The notes: generated by a model from the sequence alone, not told the origin. A stretch of DNA of 64,000 nt from Bacteroidales bacterium (GCA_017961175.1 JAGCXV010000061.1:1-64000); one strand, 5' to 3'. Positions 10,337 to 19,471 are shown, counted from the stretch's first letter. Numbers and translations are program-made.

Positions 10337-11848
10337 ATGAAAAAGATATTATTATCACTTGTAGTTTTGGCTTTCGCTTTTACAAGTTGCAACTTGGATG
10401 AGCAATCCCATACCACAATTCCACAGGACGGTATTAAGACTTTGGAAAATGCTGAAGGATGGATGAGGTATGAGTATGTATATATGAGAGCATACACAGC
10501 TGGCGCTTATATCTATACACAAGAGATTGCAGCCGACTTCTTCAACCCTTCTCTCGATTACGGTAACCGTGAAGGTTCCGAATACAGATGGGACTGGAAC
10601 TCCGGAGCTCCTTTCGTTGACATCTGGGCCGGTGCTTATAGTGCTATCAATCACGCTTGCCTTGTTATTGAGGAGGTTGGTAAATGGGACATGTCAGTTT
10701 ATGACGCTGACGAGACCAAACGCATTAACAAGATCCTCGGAGTAGCCCACTTCACCAAGGCTTACTTCGGACTTAAGCTTCTTGAGTTCTATGCACCTGT
10801 TTACAATGCTTCCAACAAGGACAAGTACGGAATAATGCTTGTTGACCTTGCCCGCCCTTCAGGCGATATCACCACCTACCCAGGAAGAAGCACCGTCGAG
10901 GAGTCCTACGCTTGGGTTCTCAATGAGGCCAACCAGGCAGAGTCTTTACTTAGTTCTTTCGCCGGTACGGTTGGTTCAGAAGAACTTACCGTTGACGCTG
11001 TTCGCGCTTTCAAGGCAAGACTCGCTCTGTACATGGGTAACTGGGACGATGCTATCTCCCTTTCAACCGCTCTGGTTGACGGTGGCAAATATCCTCTCTG
11101 CGAAACTGCAGCTGAGATGAAAGCTCTGTGGACCAACGACTCTGGTCAGGAGTGCATTGTTCAGCTTTTCGCAAATTCAGAATCCAGACCTAGCTCAAAC
11201 GACCCTTCTTATGTAGGATACAATCCTTCAAACGATCAGTATCGTCCAGACTGGATTCCTAACAAGTGGGTTGCCCAGAGTCTCTTCTCTTCTGATGACT
11301 TGAGAGCTGCTACCTGGCTGAAGAAAGGCCTTAAGGTTACAGTAAGTATAGGTACTGCTTCCGGAATGACCCTTATCGACAAGTTCCCTGGCAACTCTAC
11401 ACTTGCTACTTCTGCTACCGCTCACATCAACAAGATTAAACTCTTCCGTGTCGCTGAGCAGTATCTGATCGCTGCAGAGGCTTTCGCAAAGAAGGGTGGT
11501 GCTGACGCTGCTGCTTGCTCTTATCTGAACAAGCTCGGAGCAAAGAGAATCCCTTCATTCCACGATATTGACCTTACCGGTACAGCCCTTATGGACTATA
11601 TCAAGGAAGAAAGAGCCAAAGAGTTCATTTGCGAAGGTTTCAGATGGTTCGACCTCAAGAGATGGGGTGAAGGTATGGCAACAAGACCAGATCCTCAGCT
11701 TGCAGCAATTATTCACACTGGTGGTTCCAATGGTCCTGCTCTTAATCTCTCAGTTTCTGCAACTGACCATCGTTGGGTAGCACCTATCCCTGTTGATGAG
11801 CTTGCCGCCAACCCTCAGATCAGAAATCAGCAGAACCCAGGTTATTAA
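10337..11848 (+). CDS. SusD/RagB-family substrate-binding lipoprotein
   Basis: This 503-residue surface lipoprotein (lipobox FTSC, Cys18) is the lid and binding partner of the SusC transporter directly upstream. The helical TPR-like SusD N-terminal region runs to about residue 220. The C-terminal RagB/SusD signature is visible in the order YLIAAEAFAKKGG, then YIKEERAKEF with FRWFDLKRWGEG, and a final WVAPIPVDELAANP segment. The gene is co-oriented with susC and the next small lipoprotein. SusD proteins bind glycans or peptides at the cell surface; the ligand cannot be assigned. Confidence 0.96.
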   Translation: MKKILLSLVVLAFAFTSCNLDEQSHTTIPQDGIKTLENAEGWMRYEYVYMRAYTAGAYIYTQEIAADFFNPSLDYGNREGSEYRWDWNSGAPFVDIWAGAYSAINHACLVIEEVGKWDMSVYDADETKRINKILGVAHFTKAYFGLKLLEFYAPVYNASNKDKYGIMLVDLARPSGDITTYPGRSTVEESYAWVLNEANQAESLLSSFAGTVGSEELTVDAVRAFKARLALYMGNWDDAISLSTALVDGGKYPLCETAAEMKALWTNDSGQECIVQLFANSESRPSSNDPSYVGYNPSNDQYRPDWIPNKWVAQSLFSSDDLRAATWLKKGLKVTVSIGTASGMTLIDKFPGNSTLATSATAHINKIKLFRVAEQYLIAAEAFAKKGGADAAACSYLNKLGAKRIPSFHDIDLTGTALMDYIKEERAKEFICEGFRWFDLKRWGEGMATRPDPQLAAIIHTGGSNGPALNLSVSATDHRWVAPIPVDELAANPQIRNQQNPGY

Positions 11849-11870
11849 TAGTTAACAATATTAAAATAAG

Positions 11871-12752
11871 ATGAATATGAAACTCATTAAATACGGATTC
11901 GGAATATTGCTTTCTGTATTGATCGTAACATCTTGCGCTTCTAAATGGCCTGAGTATAAGGTAACGAACGAGGATGTTTCCTGGAACATGGATGCTTTCG
12001 GTTTCGGTATGGACGAGGCTGAGACTCCTGTTGTCGTTAAATTACAGAGAGGTGTTGCTACTGAGGCTTTGGAGGTTCCAATTACCCTCACAGATGAACA
12101 CGGTGTTTACAGTGTTTCTCCTTCAAAGGTTAGCTTTGCTGCCGGTGAATATGAAAAGACTGTAACTTTGACCTATGACTATTCTGCCCTTGTACCTGGC
12201 GTAGAGTATATCTTCCAGCTTAGTTTCAACGAGAATCTTGCCGGACACGGAAGCTTCAGTACCATTGAAGGTAACGGAAAGATGCTCCTCCAGTATGAGG
12301 ACTACAAGAGTGGTTACTATTCAGGACGTTGGGAAGTTGATCTATCTATTATGAATTTCGTTTGGATTGACGGACCTTATGTATCAGACCTGGATAGCGA
12401 CGAGTGGATTCTTCAGAGAGCAAAAGGTACAACTGCTTACTACAAGATGATTCTTTATGACAAGAAGGCTTATATTGAGCTCAAGAATGTCGGTGACGGT
12501 ACTATTTTGTGCGACAAGTACTCTGGATACAATGACTTTGCTACCAAGTGGTCCGGTGGTCAGCTTGACTGGGATTTCACCCACAAAGGCAATGCTTATC
12601 ACCAGGAGACCAGAATGCCAAGAAGTGAGATTTCATGCAGCGGCGAGGAGCTCGTTGCAGGTGATTTCATCGAGCTTGAAGGCTGGAACTCAAAGAACAA
12701 CTCTTGGTTCAGCGGTGGCTACAATATGTATGTAGACTACGACGTTCTCTAA
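11871..12752 (+). CDS. Surface lipoprotein of the SusC/SusD operon, unknown function
   Basis: This 293-residue protein has a lipoprotein signal (VTSC, Cys22). Residues about 45-125 look like a beta-sandwich of the Calx-beta type common in SusE/SusF-position proteins (SFAAGEYEKTVTLTYD, LVPGVEYIFQLSF). The remainder is Trp/Tyr-rich and beta-rich with no family that I recognise. Two ATGs are 6 bp apart; the upstream one is used. As the third gene of a SusC/D operon it probably sits at the cell surface and binds or presents the same ligand; that is inference from position. A terminator follows 22 bp after the stop. Confidence 0.75.
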   Translation: MNMKLIKYGFGILLSVLIVTSCASKWPEYKVTNEDVSWNMDAFGFGMDEAETPVVVKLQRGVATEALEVPITLTDEHGVYSVSPSKVSFAAGEYEKTVTLTYDYSALVPGVEYIFQLSFNENLAGHGSFSTIEGNGKMLLQYEDYKSGYYSGRWEVDLSIMNFVWIDGPYVSDLDSDEWILQRAKGTTAYYKMILYDKKAYIELKNVGDGTILCDKYSGYNDFATKWSGGQLDWDFTHKGNAYHQETRMPRSEISCSGEELVAGDFIELEGWNSKNNSWFSGGYNMYVDYDVL

Positions 12753-12774
12753 AAGAGTACTCCTGATTAAAGTT

Positions 12775-12806
12775 AAGGCTGGCCTTCGGGTCAGCCTTTC
12801 TTTTTG
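12775..12806 (+). terminator. Terminator of the SusC/SusD operon
   Basis: AAGGCTGGCC pairs with GGTCAGCCTT (10 bp, one G-U) around a TTCG tetraloop, followed by a T-rich tract. The T tract runs into the -33 element of the next promoter. Confidence 0.92.
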
Positions 12807-12833
12807 TATTCGGAACAATTATTGCTATCTTTG
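12803..12833 (+). promoter_or_regulatory. Promoter of the M64 peptidase gene
   Basis: TTTG at 12803-12806 and TATCTTTG at 12826-12833 are separated by 19 bp, a full match to the Bacteroidota housekeeping promoter pattern. The start codon is 38 bp downstream. The -33 element lies inside the T tract of the upstream terminator. Confidence 0.82.
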
Positions 12834-12871
12834 TTTTATTGCAATAGAATATAAATTATACTAAAACCGAT

Positions 12872-14977
12872 ATGAATATGAGAAAATTCTTGACAATGCT
12901 GGTAGCATCGGGTATAATTTCCTTAGCTGCAACTTCTTGCGGAGGAGGAGATAAAGGAGGTACAACGCCGACACCAACACCAACACCAGATGTTACGGAG
13001 TCTTTAAGTGTATCCCCTACCACTTTGACTCTTGCAGGCGGGGCATCCGGCACCTTCAATATAACGTCCAATGTTGCTTGGACGGTAACCGCTTCTTCAG
13101 GATATACCGTATCTCCTGCCAGCGGAAGCAATAACGGAACCGTTACAGTTACTGCAGGAGCCTCAGCTACAGGAGGAACCGTTACTGTTAAAGGTAAGAG
13201 CAAGAGTGTTTCCGTTACGATAAGTTCTCCTGCAGCAGCTTCAATAACATTGACTCCGGAAACCATTTCCATTCCGGCCGTAGCAGGAAGCGGCACCTTT
13301 ACGATCAACTGTAGCGGTGCATGGACAATTACCCTTCCAAATCCTAAACCAGCGTGGCTGACAAGCGTCACTCCGATGAGCGGAACCGGAAATGCAACCA
13401 TTACCGTCAATACCGGTAATTATGTAGAAAAGACAAAGACCCAGACATTCCTTACCATTAAGAGCGGTGCCAATACCAAGTATTTCACCATCACTAAAGA
13501 AGCTGCCACCAATGCTGCTCCTACAAAGCCAACAGGCCTCAAGCCTACGGGAAGCAATGTGGAAACTATCACCACGTTCTCCTGGAATGCTTCTACAGAC
13601 AGCAACAACGACAAGATCAAGTACACTGTAATGCTTTCCAAGGATAACAACAACTGGACTTCTTTTGACGCTACGGAAAAGACCTCTCTGATGAATAAGG
13701 AAGATCTGGCCAAGAACACCACCTATTACTATAAGGTTGTGGCCGATGACGGATATGAGGGAGGAAAGACTGAAAGCGACGTTGTTACCTTTACTACCGG
13801 TTCTACAAAGTCCTACTGGGCAGACGGGGAAGTCAAGCTGTACGAGGTGAATTCAGACGGTTCCATAACTGAAGTTACCACAACTGCCAAGCCTTTCAAG
13901 CTCATCTATACCGGAGACGGTTATACCCAGGATCTGTTCAAGTATGGCGGACAGTTCGACCAGGAAGTCGACAAGGGCATCAAGGCCTTGTTCCAGATTG
14001 AACCTTACAAGTTCTACTATAATTATTTTGCAATTTACAAGGTTGCCGCATATTCCAACGAGGCTGGCATGAGTTCCGGATCTACTGAATGGGATAACGC
14101 TAACAACAAGATAGATACCAAATTCAAATGCTCATGGCAGGGAGGAAATTCAACCGGTATAGGATGCGACACCAGAATGGTTGAAACATACGCTGCTAAG
14201 TGCTTTGGCGTTGAGTATGACGGAGGCAATGAAATAAGGACAAAGCTTAGCTGGTCTCCTATCAGCGTCATCATCAACGCAGACCAGTATGCTGGAACAA
14301 ACATCTGGTCTTCTGGAATGGGTGGAATGAAGATGGTTTCCATAGCCCAGACCCCTGCAAGGCATCCTTCTTCCGGTTCATACGGAGGATTTGAATACAC
14401 GCTTCGCCATGAGTATGGCGGGCACGGAATCGGTTTGCTCGGAGACGAGTATGTGTATTACAACACTACCGCCTATCCTTACGACAACCAGTCGACATTC
14501 CGTTACTGGCAGAATCTCGGAGCTTATGCAAACAGCTATCTTCCTGCCTGGGATGCAACAAACAGCATCTGGTACTCGGATTTCGACCATTGTAACGTCG
14601 GTCTGACACCAACCGTTGAAGGTGCCAACTGGAAGACCTTTGCAGATATGACCGAGACCTATGGAGCCTGCAACATTGGTCTCCATGCCGGCAGCGCTAC
14701 TTACGGAGTTGGCATTTACCGTTCAGAGAACAGCAGCTGTATGATTAACAACATTCCTCACTTCAACACATTCAGCCGCTGGAAAATCTATTGCAGAATC
14801 AAGATCACCGCCGGAGAGACCCCTACCGTTGAGGATTTCATCTCTCACGATTTCGACAAGACGAACAGCTACGGTTCTGCAGCACCTAGCACTAAGGGTG
14901 CAACTCCTAACCAGAAGAGATGCGAGGGTCCTATCCTGATAGACCCATATCACAAGAAACCTTACAAGATGAGATAA
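12872..14977 (+). CDS. BACON-domain M64 (IgA-peptidase-like) metallopeptidase lipoprotein
   Basis: This 701-residue lipoprotein (TSCGGG lipobox) has a short Thr-Pro linker (TPTPTPTP), two BACON-like beta-sandwich domains (about 44-120 and 125-210), a fibronectin-III-like domain (about 218-312) and a C-terminal peptidase M64 domain (about 320-701). The zinc site reads HEYGGH (His513, Glu514, His518) followed by GIGLLGDEY, with Asp525 or Glu526 as a likely further ligand. M64 enzymes include an IgA-cleaving peptidase; the target here is unknown. The gene has its own promoter and terminator, so it is separately controlled from the SusC/D operon beside it. A surface protease that feeds the transporter is plausible but inferred. 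Confidence 0.88.
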   Translation: MNMRKFLTMLVASGIISLAATSCGGGDKGGTTPTPTPTPDVTESLSVSPTTLTLAGGASGTFNITSNVAWTVTASSGYTVSPASGSNNGTVTVTAGASATGGTVTVKGKSKSVSVTISSPAAASITLTPETISIPAVAGSGTFTINCSGAWTITLPNPKPAWLTSVTPMSGTGNATITVNTGNYVEKTKTQTFLTIKSGANTKYFTITKEAATNAAPTKPTGLKPTGSNVETITTFSWNASTDSNNDKIKYTVMLSKDNNNWTSFDATEKTSLMNKEDLAKNTTYYYKVVADDGYEGGKTESDVVTFTTGSTKSYWADGEVKLYEVNSDGSITEVTTTAKPFKLIYTGDGYTQDLFKYGGQFDQEVDKGIKALFQIEPYKFYYNYFAIYKVAAYSNEAGMSSGSTEWDNANNKIDTKFKCSWQGGNSTGIGCDTRMVETYAAKCFGVEYDGGNEIRTKLSWSPISVIINADQYAGTNIWSSGMGGMKMVSIAQTPARHPSSGSYGGFEYTLRHEYGGHGIGLLGDEYVYYNTTAYPYDNQSTFRYWQNLGAYANSYLPAWDATNSIWYSDFDHCNVGLTPTVEGANWKTFADMTETYGACNIGLHAGSATYGVGIYRSENSSCMINNIPHFNTFSRWKIYCRIKITAGETPTVEDFISHDFDKTNSYGSAAPSTKGATPNQKRCEGPILIDPYHKKPYKMR

Positions 14978-14997
14978 ATCTTGTGCACATAATTATT

Positions 14998-15030
14998 AAG
15001 GAGAGGCTCAGCGATGGACCTCTCCTTTTC
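14998..15030 (+). terminator. Terminator of the M64 peptidase gene
   Basis: AAGGAGAGG pairs with CCTCTCCTT (9 bp) across a 12-nt loop, followed by a short T-rich stretch, 20 bp after the stop codon. Confidence 0.85.
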
Positions 15031-15036
15031 CTTTAT

Positions 15037-15066
15037 AAAAAATAAGGGGATGCTAGCGCATCCCCT
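15037..15066 (-). terminator. Terminator of gdhA
   Basis: AGGGGATGC pairs with GCATCCCCT (9 bp, loop TAGC). On the minus strand a T-rich run follows, from the A run at 15037-15042. It lies 23 bp past the gdhA stop and closes the leftward kor-gdh run. Confidence 0.9.
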
Positions 15067-15089
15067 ATAATTATTTAATATCTAAGAAA

Positions 15090-16433
15090 TTAAATAATAC
15101 CCTGCTCCAGCATAGCGGTAGCAACCTTCATGAAGCCGGCGATGTTGGCACCCTTTACATAGTCTACGTGACCATCTGGCTGAGTACCATACTTAACGCA
15201 CTGCTCGTGGATGCTCTTCATGATGAAGTGAAGCTTGTCGTCAACTTCTTTTGCATCCCAGCTGATATGCTCAGCATTCTGAGTCATCTCAAGACCTGAA
15301 GTAGCTACACCACCTGCGTTAACAGCCTTTCCAGGGGCAAAGAGAATGCCGTTGTTCTGGAAGAAGTGGATAGCGCCAGGCTGGCAACCCATGTTGGAAA
15401 CCTCGCAGCAGCACCAGCAACCGTTTGCCTTAAGCTCCTTAGCGTCGTCCTCAGAAAGCTCGTTCTGGAATGCGCAAGGCAGAGCGATGTCGCAAGGAAT
15501 GCTCCAAGCCTTCTTACCAGCAGTGAATTTTGCCTTCTCAGGGAACTTTGTAGCCATATCCTCAACCTTGTTGCGGTTAGAAGCACGCATATCAAGCATG
15601 TAGGCGATCATTTCGTCTGTAATGCCGTCTGGAATCTCGCAAACTCCATCAGGACCGGAGATGGCAACAACCTTTGCGCCAAGCTCCTTAGCCTTTGTTG
15701 CGGCACCCCATGCAACGTTACCGAAGCCGGAGAGAGCAACCTTCTTGCCTACGATATCCTTTCCAGCCTTCTCGAGAAGGTGCTGGGTGAAATACAGGGC
15801 ACCGAAACCGGTAGCCTCAGGACGAAGGATAGAACCTCCCCAAGTTGCGCCCTTTCCGGTAAGAACTCCGGTATTGTACTCTCTTGCGAGCTTCTTGTAC
15901 ATACCATAGAGGAAACCGATCTCGCGGCCGCCAACTCCAACGTCTCCTGCAGGAATATCCTGGTCAGGACCGATGCACTGCCAAAGTTCAGTCATGAAGG
16001 CCTGGCAGAAACGCATGATTTCATCATTTGACTTTCCTACTGGATCGAAGTCAGAACCACCCTTTGCACCACCCATAGGGAGAGTAGTCAGAGCGTTTTT
16101 GAAAGTCTGCTCGAAACCGAGGAATTTCAGCATTGAAGGAACCACTGCCTTGTGGAAACGGAGACCTCCCTTGTAAGGGCCGATAGCGCTGTTGAACTGG
16201 ATACGATAACCGATGTTGGTCTGAACCTCACCCTTATCGTCAACCCAAGTTACGCGGAATGTGAAGATACGGTCTGGTTCAACCATTCTCTCGACAATCT
16301 TTGCCTTTTCAAATTCAGGATGCTGGTTATAAACCTCCTCGATGCTCTCGAGAACTTCCTGAACGGCCTGAAGGTACTCATTCTCACCAGGATGCTTTGC
16401 AGCCAGGTTAGCCATTATTTCAGCTGTTTTCAT
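15090..16433 (-). CDS. gdhA: Glutamate dehydrogenase (NADP-type)
   Basis: This 447-residue hexameric-type enzyme reversibly aminates 2-oxoglutarate to glutamate in the cytoplasm. The substrate loop IGPYKGGLRFH and the catalytic lysine segment (Lys124 in PMGGAKGGSDFDP) are intact, followed by the GDVGVGGREIG segment and the nucleotide-binding region (SGFGNVAWGAA). The length matches the roughly 450-residue bacterial assimilatory class; coenzyme preference is inferred from family. It lies 49 bp downstream of korB in the same direction with no obvious promoter in the gap, so it may be cotranscribed with the 2-oxoacid oxidoreductase that makes or uses its substrate. Confidence 0.96.
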   Translation of the reverse strand: MKTAEIMANLAAKHPGENEYLQAVQEVLESIEEVYNQHPEFEKAKIVERMVEPDRIFTFRVTWVDDKGEVQTNIGYRIQFNSAIGPYKGGLRFHKAVVPSMLKFLGFEQTFKNALTTLPMGGAKGGSDFDPVGKSNDEIMRFCQAFMTELWQCIGPDQDIPAGDVGVGGREIGFLYGMYKKLAREYNTGVLTGKGATWGGSILRPEATGFGALYFTQHLLEKAGKDIVGKKVALSGFGNVAWGAATKAKELGAKVVAISGPDGVCEIPDGITDEMIAYMLDMRASNRNKVEDMATKFPEKAKFTAGKKAWSIPCDIALPCAFQNELSEDDAKELKANGCWCCCEVSNMGCQPGAIHFFQNNGILFAPGKAVNAGGVATSGLEMTQNAEHISWDAKEVDDKLHFIMKSIHEQCVKYGTQPDGHVDYVKGANIAGFMKVATAMLEQGII

Positions 16434-16482
16434 AAAATTATGATTTTAAAAAATTGGTTTTGTTATAGTGTGTTTGTTTAGT

Positions 16483-17499
16483 TTATTCTACTGTCCAGGT
16501 AGCGCCGCTGTGCAGCAGCTCGTCCATTGAGTGGATCTTTGCCTTAGCCTTGACCTCATCCATCTGGTAATAGATGCTGTCGTCATAGGTCTTGTCTTCT
16601 ACATCGCGGATGACACCCAGTGCCACAGGGAAGTCAGGACCCTTCATATCCACCAGCATTGAGTGGATGCCGAAGTTGTCCTCCTTTGAATTGTGGACCA
16701 GAAGGTCTTTTTCCGTGATGCCGTTTTCTCCGATCTTTACAACCTTTAGCTTCAGACCGTCCAGGATTATTCCCTTATCACGGTCCTTGCCGAAGATCAT
16801 TGGCTCTCCATCGCGGAGAATGATGGTGCGGTCTGCCCTTACGGCACGGTCGGAAATGTCTGCGTGAGTGCCGTTGTTGTAAATCATGCAGTTAACCAGC
16901 ATCTCCATAACGGAGGTTCCGTCGTGCATTGCAGCCCTTACCATAATCTCCTGGTTGAGAGCGAGCTCGCTGTCCAGGCTTCTGGCAAAGAAAGTTCCCC
17001 TTGCTCCGAGAACTAGTTCTCCTGGAGTAAACGGATACTCAACGGTTCCATAAGGAGAAGTCTTGGTAACCATTCCGAACTTGGAAGTTGGGGAATACTG
17101 TCCCTTTGTAAGACCGTAAATCCTGTTGTTGAACAGAATGATGTTGACATCTATGTTACGGCGGATCTCGTGGATGAAGTGGTTTCCTCCGATAGCCAGG
17201 GCATCTCCGTCTCCGGTCATCTGCCAGACGGAAAGCTTAGGGTTTGCCACCTTCATACCGGTAGCCAATGCTCCTGCCCTGCCGTGGATTCCGTGGAAGC
17301 CGTAAGTGTTCATATAATAAGGGAAGCGGCTGGAGCAACCGATACCGGAAACGAATACGAATTGCTCTCTGGTATATCCCCTCTTCTCGCAGATCTCAGG
17401 CATTGCCCTGAGTACGGCTGCAAGTATTGCGTGGTCTCCGCAACCCGGACACCACTTTACTATCTGGTCGCTTTTGAAATCTTGCTGTGTGTATTTCAT
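16483..17499 (-). CDS. korB: 2-oxoacid:ferredoxin oxidoreductase, beta subunit
   Basis: This 338-residue subunit binds thiamine diphosphate and one 4Fe-4S cluster. It shows the cluster cysteines in WCPGCGDH, GIGCSSRF and a later VNCMIYNNGTH, and the ThDP motif GDGDALAIGGNHF ending in NNRIYGLTKGQYSPTS. With the fused gamma-alpha subunit upstream (16 bp away) it forms the two-subunit enzyme that interconverts 2-oxoacid plus CoA and acyl-CoA plus CO2 with ferredoxin. The adjacent gdhA favours 2-oxoglutarate as substrate; pyruvate or another 2-oxoacid cannot be excluded by eye. Unusually for this genome it has GGAGG at 17507-17511, 7 nt before the ATG. Confidence 0.9.
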   Translation of the reverse strand: MKYTQQDFKSDQIVKWCPGCGDHAILAAVLRAMPEICEKRGYTREQFVFVSGIGCSSRFPYYMNTYGFHGIHGRAGALATGMKVANPKLSVWQMTGDGDALAIGGNHFIHEIRRNIDVNIILFNNRIYGLTKGQYSPTSKFGMVTKTSPYGTVEYPFTPGELVLGARGTFFARSLDSELALNQEIMVRAAMHDGTSVMEMLVNCMIYNNGTHADISDRAVRADRTIILRDGEPMIFGKDRDKGIILDGLKLKVVKIGENGITEKDLLVHNSKEDNFGIHSMLVDMKGPDFPVALGVIRDVEDKTYDDSIYYQMDEVKAKAKIHSMDELLHSGATWTVE

Positions 17500-17515
17500 A
17501 ACTTATCCTCCGCGA

Positions 17516-19345
17516 TTAAAGGGTGTTTACTTTATCCACGATTTCGTGAACCATAAATGGCTGACCCTGTACTTTATTGAGCTGCAGATACTTGAACTGA
17601 GGAAGCTTTGCTCTCAGATAATCTGCAAACTGTCCGCTGTTAAGCTCGCATACAAGAATCTTCCTGTAGTGGCTGAACACCTCGGCGGTATTCTTCGGCA
17701 GCGGGTTGATATAGTCGAAATGGGCAAAGCCCACGCTCTTTCCTTCTTCAAGCAGCTGGGATGCTGCAGTGTAGAGATGGCCGTAAGTTCCGCCCCATCC
17801 GACAAGCAGGATATCTGCTTCCTTCTGGCCGAAAACTTCCAGTTCCGGAATGAAATCTGCCATCTTCTCGATCTTGGCGGCACGGTTCCTTACCATCATC
17901 TCGTGAACCTCAGGATCTGAGGAAACCGCTCCGGCAGGAGTCTTCTCCAGACCGCCTACCCTATGCTCCAGACCAGGTGTTCCAGGGATGGCCCACTTCC
18001 TTACGAAAGTCTCCGGATCCCTCTCGAACGGCTTGAACTTGCCATCGCATTCGGTAATGATCGGAGGATTGATTGCAGGATAATCGCTCATGGAAGGAAT
18101 CTTCCAAGGCTCGCTTCCGTTTCCGAGGTAACCCTCTGAAAGGAAGACAACAGGCATCATATGCTCCATAGCGAACTTGGCGGCGTAGAAGGCAGCCCTG
18201 AAGCAGTCGCTCGGAGTCCTTGCGGCCATAACCATTACCGGGCACTCTCCGTTTCTTCCGTAAAGAGCCTGGCCGAGGTCTGTCTGCTCGGTCTTGGTAG
18301 GAATACCGGTGGAAGGACCGCTTCGCTGAACGTCAACCACAACAAGCGGAAGTTCGGCGATGCAGGCAAGTCCAAGGGCCTCGCTCTTGAGGCTAAGGCC
18401 AGGGCCGGAAGTCGTTGTCACCGCCATGTTGCCTGCGTAAGCGGCACCGATGGAAGTGCAGATTCCGGAAATCTCGTCCTCACACTGCATTGTCTTAACA
18501 TTCAAGTTCTTGTGTATTGCAAGTTCTTCCAGGATAGCTGTTGCCGGGGTGATAGGATATGAACCTACGAACATAGGCCTTCCGCTCTTTTCGCAAGCGG
18601 CGATCAGTCCCCATGCAGTAGCCTGGTTTCCGTTTATGCTGCGGTAAACACCCTTCTCCAGCTTAGCCGGTTCTACGGTATAGGTGTTTCCTATAGCGTG
18701 AGTATTGTGAGCATAATTGTAACCGTCGTTGAGCACCTTGATATTAGGCTCGATAAGATCCGGTTTCTTGGCAAACTTCTTCCTCAGATACTCCTCGGTG
18801 AAGTGAAGCGGACGGTTGAACATGAAATAACACATTCCAAGGGTGAAGATGTTCTTGCACCTTACGATGGATTTGATGTCCATTCCGCTATCCTTCAGAC
18901 TCTCCTTTGTAAGGGAGGTGATAGGAGCCCATATTACGTTGTAATCCTGGAGATTGAGTTCCTGCACCGGATCCATTGTCTTGAAGCCGGCCTTCAGAAG
19001 ACCTTGTTCATCAAAGGAATCCTGGTCAAGGATAATGCTTCCTCCTGGCTTTGCGAACTTGGCGTTTGCCATAAGTGCAGCAGGGTTCATAGACACAAGG
19101 ACATCTGCAAGATCTCCCGGAGTCTTTACATTGCTCTGACCGATATGCACTTGAAAACCGGACACACCGGAAACGGTGCCCTGTGGAGCTCTGATTTCAG
19201 CTGGATAATCCGGGAATGTGGAAATTTCATTTCCGTACAGCGCGGAAGCGTCTGCGAACAGAGTTCCCGTAAGCTGCATTCCGTCTCCGGAGTCACCGGT
19301 GAAGCGGATTACCACATCTTTTACGTCAACCACTTTACGTTCCAT
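17516..19345 (-). CDS. korA: 2-oxoacid:ferredoxin oxidoreductase, fused gamma-alpha subunit
   Basis: This 609-residue protein joins the gamma domain (about 1-190, opening with FTGDSGDGMQLTG) to the alpha domain (about 205-609), the arrangement of archaeal and Bacteroidota two-subunit enzymes. The alpha part contains the conserved YPITPAT loop near residue 260 and a TTTSGPGLSLKSEALG stretch. It partners korB, which follows immediately. A good promoter precedes it. The reaction is probably 2-oxoglutarate/succinyl-CoA interconversion, operating in either direction with ferredoxin; the substrate call rests on family and on the neighbouring gdhA. Confidence 0.9.
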   Translation of the reverse strand: MERKVVDVKDVVIRFTGDSGDGMQLTGTLFADASALYGNEISTFPDYPAEIRAPQGTVSGVSGFQVHIGQSNVKTPGDLADVLVSMNPAALMANAKFAKPGGSIILDQDSFDEQGLLKAGFKTMDPVQELNLQDYNVIWAPITSLTKESLKDSGMDIKSIVRCKNIFTLGMCYFMFNRPLHFTEEYLRKKFAKKPDLIEPNIKVLNDGYNYAHNTHAIGNTYTVEPAKLEKGVYRSINGNQATAWGLIAACEKSGRPMFVGSYPITPATAILEELAIHKNLNVKTMQCEDEISGICTSIGAAYAGNMAVTTTSGPGLSLKSEALGLACIAELPLVVVDVQRSGPSTGIPTKTEQTDLGQALYGRNGECPVMVMAARTPSDCFRAAFYAAKFAMEHMMPVVFLSEGYLGNGSEPWKIPSMSDYPAINPPIITECDGKFKPFERDPETFVRKWAIPGTPGLEHRVGGLEKTPAGAVSSDPEVHEMMVRNRAAKIEKMADFIPELEVFGQKEADILLVGWGGTYGHLYTAASQLLEEGKSVGFAHFDYINPLPKNTAEVFSHYRKILVCELNSGQFADYLRAKLPQFKYLQLNKVQGQPFMVHEIVDKVNTL

Positions 19346-19402
19346 AAAATCTATTAACGATTCGAGTGTAGAAATACTTTCAATTATTCATTAAAATATT
19401 TC

Positions 19403-19433
19403 CAAATATAGGTATTCTTTCAACCTCAAGCAA
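19403..19433 (-). promoter_or_regulatory. Promoter of korA-korB(-gdhA)
   Basis: On the minus strand TTG (19431-19433) and TATATTTG (19403-19410) are spaced by 20 bp, matching the Bacteroidota pattern. The korA start is 57 bp downstream. Confidence 0.72.
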
Positions 19434-19471
19434 CAAAATCACGATAATTTTTAAACAAACGTATCAACACG

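Noticed and set aside
7309..12752. Classical polysaccharide utilisation locus
   Set aside because: No glycoside hydrolase, lyase, sulfatase or SusR/HTCS-type regulator is present within several kb.
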